Shown piece by piece: positions 61,703-64,000 of a stretch of DNA of 64,000 nt. The stretch comes from Opitutaceae bacterium EW11 (lineage in GTDB: Bacteria > Verrucomicrobiota > Verrucomicrobiia > Opitutales > Opitutaceae), in NCBI GenBank assembly GCA_003054665.1, contig QAYY01000001.1, forward strand, positions 547,501 through 611,500. Reading direction: 5' to 3'. The translations under genes and the position numbers were made by a program. Position 1 is the first letter of the stretch; each line of letters opens with the position of its first letter. Below the pieces are notes generated by a model that was not told the origin of the DNA, ran no database searches, and was given only the letters and a program-made list of their open reading frames with translations.

Positions 61703-64000
61703 CACCCTACCGGAGCGTCCGCTGCTGCCGGATTTCCTGCTCCGTCCCGAATCTCTTCTGTGGCTTTGGCTCGCCCCGATTGCCGTGCTCCTGCTCCTCA
61801 ATCTGCAGGGGTATCGCCTGATCGAAGGAAACATGGACGACGCCCAGCGGGCGCTCGCGCACCAGCTCGGCTGGGCGGGTCTGGCCAATTTCTTCGGAGG
61901 AATCGGGATCCTCGTCGGTTCGTGGTTGAGCGCTCGCAGGCGCCTCAAAAGCGAGCGGCCCGCGCTCGTCTGGGCGCTCGCGGCGGTTGCCGTGCAGACG
62001 GCGTATCTCTGGTTCGCCGCCGCCTCGACAGACAAGGTGCTTCCAACAAGCGTGCGCGCCTGGCTGTACCCGGAAACGCACTACCTTTTCAACCAGTTCG
62101 CCTTCGCCATGCTCCCGCTCTTCTGGGGCATCCTCCGCCTGGCGGCAGCCATTCCGGGAACCAGCCTGGGCAGGACTTTTGTCGCAAGCCTTGGACTCTC
62201 GCTGGGCGCTCCTCTCGTCCTCTACGTGGGGATGAACTTCTTCTCCCGCCTGCTGCGCTTCTGGCAGATACCGGCCATGCTCGTGGCAGCGGGTGTCGTC
62301 ATCCTCGGGATCCTGATGTTCGTCGGGCTGTCGCGCGCTCTGTTGATCGGCCTCCGGGCCGGGCAGACGCTCGGCCCCTGGGCGGAACGCACCGCAATCT
62401 GGCTGGTTGCGCTGGTATTCCCCGTCTGCGGGTTGCTGCTCAACCGCACCATCCCGTTTCCGACAGACCTGCAGGCCTGGGAAGTGTACGCCCTCGTCCT
62501 CGCGAACACCGGGATCCTGCTCCTCGCCTCCTACAAACACACGGCATGGCCCCGCGGATCCCTTCTCCTGCTCTGCGCCACGCTTCCTTTCTCCCTCTAT
62601 TTCTTCGTCGTTTTCCTCCCGTATACGCCGCTCTCGATCCTGGCGGTGATCGCACTCGGAACCGGTTTTCTCGTCCTCAGCCCGGTCGTGCTTTTCGTGC
62701 TGCACCTTCATCTTCTCAACCAAGCTCGACGCAACCTGCAGCTTTCAGCACGCGGCTGGCGGACAACCGCGGCATGCATCGCCTGTTTCCTCCTGCTGCC
62801 GGGGTTCTTCGTCGCCCGAGCTTTGGCGGACAAGGCCGCACTGCACGCGGCGCTCGATTACGTGTACGCGCCGTCGATCGAGTCCGGCGCGAACCGCTAC
62901 ACGTCCAGCCGGATGAATCTTCGCCGCGCCCTCGACAATCACCGGAAGTACAAGAACGGAATCTTTTACCCGCTCCTTTCCAGTTTCTACAGCTGGGCGG
63001 TATTCGACAATCTGGTACTTCCGGACGACAAGCTGGCCGCCCTTGAAACCGCGTTCTTCGGAGAGCCCGGCGGAAAAGAACGCCTCGATCCGGTGAAAAG
63101 TTCATGGGCAAGCAACGGCCGGAGTTCGGTCCGCGAGCGCACGCACATGCCGCGGCGGAACGATCTGCCGCACACCGTCGTGGTTCGCGCGCTAGAGACC
63201 GCAGCGCAACCGGTCGATGAGGGAACCCTGCGGACGACGTTCAAAATCACGCTCGAGAATCTCGGCGCGGCGCCGGCCGAGTACGTTCAAACGCTGCCCT
63301 TGCCGGCCGGCGTCTTCGTCTCCGGTTTTCGTCTGCACATCGATGGAGTCCCCGTTCCTGGACGGATCGTGGAAAAGAAGACGGCCCTCTGGGTGTATAC
63401 CATGATCCGCGATGGCGAGCGGCGCGACCCAGGGCTGTTGGTGTTCAATCGACCGGACGAACTGGAGCTGCGCGTCTTCCCGGTGGGTCGCGAAAAACCG
63501 TCCGTCGTCGAAATCGATTTCCTGACCCCGAAGAAGGCACCGTTCGCTCCGACCACGGCGGTCCGATCCAACGACCCGGCCGATGCGCTTCGCTCGCTGG
63601 GACAAGAAGCTCCACCGTCACTCATCGCCACCGAACGCGGTCTGACCGTTTTCGCACCGCAACACGCGCTCCCGCTCCCCGCAGTGCCGCGCGAAGCCTA
63701 CTTCCATTTCATTCTGGACCGGTCGTCGGAGGGCGCTTCCGTGGAAAGCCTGGCTCCGGCGATTGAGGCGATGTTGGCCAGCTTCCCGGGAGTGCGGCGT
63801 GGGCGCCTGAGTCTCGCCAATTACGACGTGGCCGAGCCGTTCGCAAAACTCACGCCCCTCGCCGACCTGAGCCGAGTCTCAGCCAGCGAACTCGACCGTA
63901 CGCTCCCCTTGTCCGGGGGTTTCATGCTGGACCGCGCGCTCGCTCTCGCTGTGAAGACACATCGGGACATCGACCTCGTCGAGACCAAGACAAACCTGCC
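61656..64000 (+). CDS. MSEP-CTERM-type membrane protein with VIT domain (3' end outside window)
   Basis: A frame open from the ATG at 61656 to the window edge, about 781 residues seen. Residues about 30-390 hold roughly ten membrane helices ('LLWLWLAPIAVLLLLNLQGY' first). A periplasmic part follows, with a VIT-like domain at about 515-628 ('QTLPLPAGVFVSGFRLHIDG', 'RIVEKKTALWVYTMIRDGE') and then a VWA-like start ('YFHFILDRSSEGASVESLAP', about 680). The C-terminal sorting signal would lie beyond the window. The start lies inside the exosortase gene; a later start at the ATG near 61833 would lose the first helix. Confidence 0.8.
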   Translation, partial: MPFSNAVELAATPPPSTLPERPLLPDFLLRPESLLWLWLAPIAVLLLLNLQGYRLIEGNMDDAQRALAHQLGWAGLANFFGGIGILVGSWLSARRRLKSERPALVWALAAVAVQTAYLWFAAASTDKVLPTSVRAWLYPETHYLFNQFAFAMLPLFWGILRLAAAIPGTSLGRTFVASLGLSLGAPLVLYVGMNFFSRLLRFWQIPAMLVAAGVVILGILMFVGLSRALLIGLRAGQTLGPWAERTAIWLVALVFPVCGLLLNRTIPFPTDLQAWEVYALVLANTGILLLASYKHTAWPRGSLLLLCATLPFSLYFFVVFLPYTPLSILAVIALGTGFLVLSPVVLFVLHLHLLNQARRNLQLSARGWRTTAACIACFLLLPGFFVARALADKAALHAALDYVYAPSIESGANRYTSSRMNLRRALDNHRKYKNGIFYPLLSSFYSWAVFDNLVLPDDKLAALETAFFGEPGGKERLDPVKSSWASNGRSSVRERTHMPRRNDLPHTVVVRALETAAQPVDEGTLRTTFKITLENLGAAPAEYVQTLPLPAGVFVSGFRLHIDGVPVPGRIVEKKTALWVYTMIRDGERRDPGLLVFNRPDELELRVFPVGREKPSVVEIDFLTPKKAPFAPTTAVRSNDPADALRSLGQEAPPSLIATERGLTVFAPQHALPLPAVPREAYFHFILDRSSEGASVESLAPAIEAMLASFPGVRRGRLSLANYDVAEPFAKLTPLADLSRVSASELDRTLPLSGGFMLDRALALAVKTHRDIDLVETKTNL

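Overview
The window is GC-rich, densely coded DNA. It most likely comes from a verrucomicrobial bacterium close to the Opitutaceae. The grounds are a TonB-dependent receptor with a coiled-coil start and an 'LSPFEV' segment before the plug, several secreted proteins built from a beta-rich repeat ending in 'NDDW', exosortase genes, and many Gfo/Idh/MocA, GxGYxYP and sugar-uptake genes. This placement rests on recognition of gene families, not on a search.

Regions 1-23120 (polysaccharide use): the tail of a LacI-type regulator, a TonB-dependent receptor, secreted proteins (small beta-rich, GxGYxYP, S9 peptidase), a ROK kinase, a Tat-exported heparinase II/III-like lyase and a sodium/solute symporter form a plus-strand run that looks like a complete uronate-type glycan utilisation locus. 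Two DegT-type aminotransferases face each other at 13805-16360. An AraC regulator heads a minus-strand run with two amidohydrolase-fold proteins and one DegT. Divergent from it are an SDR, a GH88-like hydrolase, an isomerase-fold protein and a Gfo/Idh oxidoreductase. A palindrome lies between the divergent genes.

Region 23262-30330 (the most unusual part): on the minus strand run an HNH protein, a FliA-like sigma factor, an AAA ATPase and the RNA ligase RtcB. Just upstream of them on the same strand are six closely packed tRNA-like genes (Pro CGG, Gln TTG, Leu GAG, Arg GCG, Arg TCG, Ile GAT) and a weaker Met CAT-like one. All have near-canonical cloverleaf lengths, yet all replace T55 of the T-loop by G and lack the D-loop GG, and three have C33. 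The ordinary tRNA-Val at 31778-31854 has the normal motifs and serves as an internal control. Two microproteins (zinc ribbon, 56 aa; membrane, 31 aa) and a possible attenuator or small RNA lie in or beside the array. I read this as an RNA-repair locus with its own tRNA decoys, sensors or substrates.

Region 30649-43090: a LysR regulator, tRNA-Val, endonuclease III, three secreted proteins in a stretch with looser base composition, a Tat-exported Gfo/Idh protein, DUF2059, QueF and RNase Y.

Region 43328-54728: exopolysaccharide and envelope genes, namely an exosortase fused to EpsI, two flippases, a GT1 and a GT2 glycosyltransferase and an O-antigen ligase-like polymerase, followed by RodA and RNase E/G.

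Region 54729-64000: imperfect repeats, a hypothetical gene, another NDDW-repeat protein, a broken AraC gene joined to the tail of an alpha/beta hydrolase, a LysR regulator, a ferredoxin, an FTR1 iron permease, DUF2249 proteins, and finally an exosortase K-like protease overlapping a large membrane/VIT-domain protein of the MSEP-CTERM type that runs off the window.
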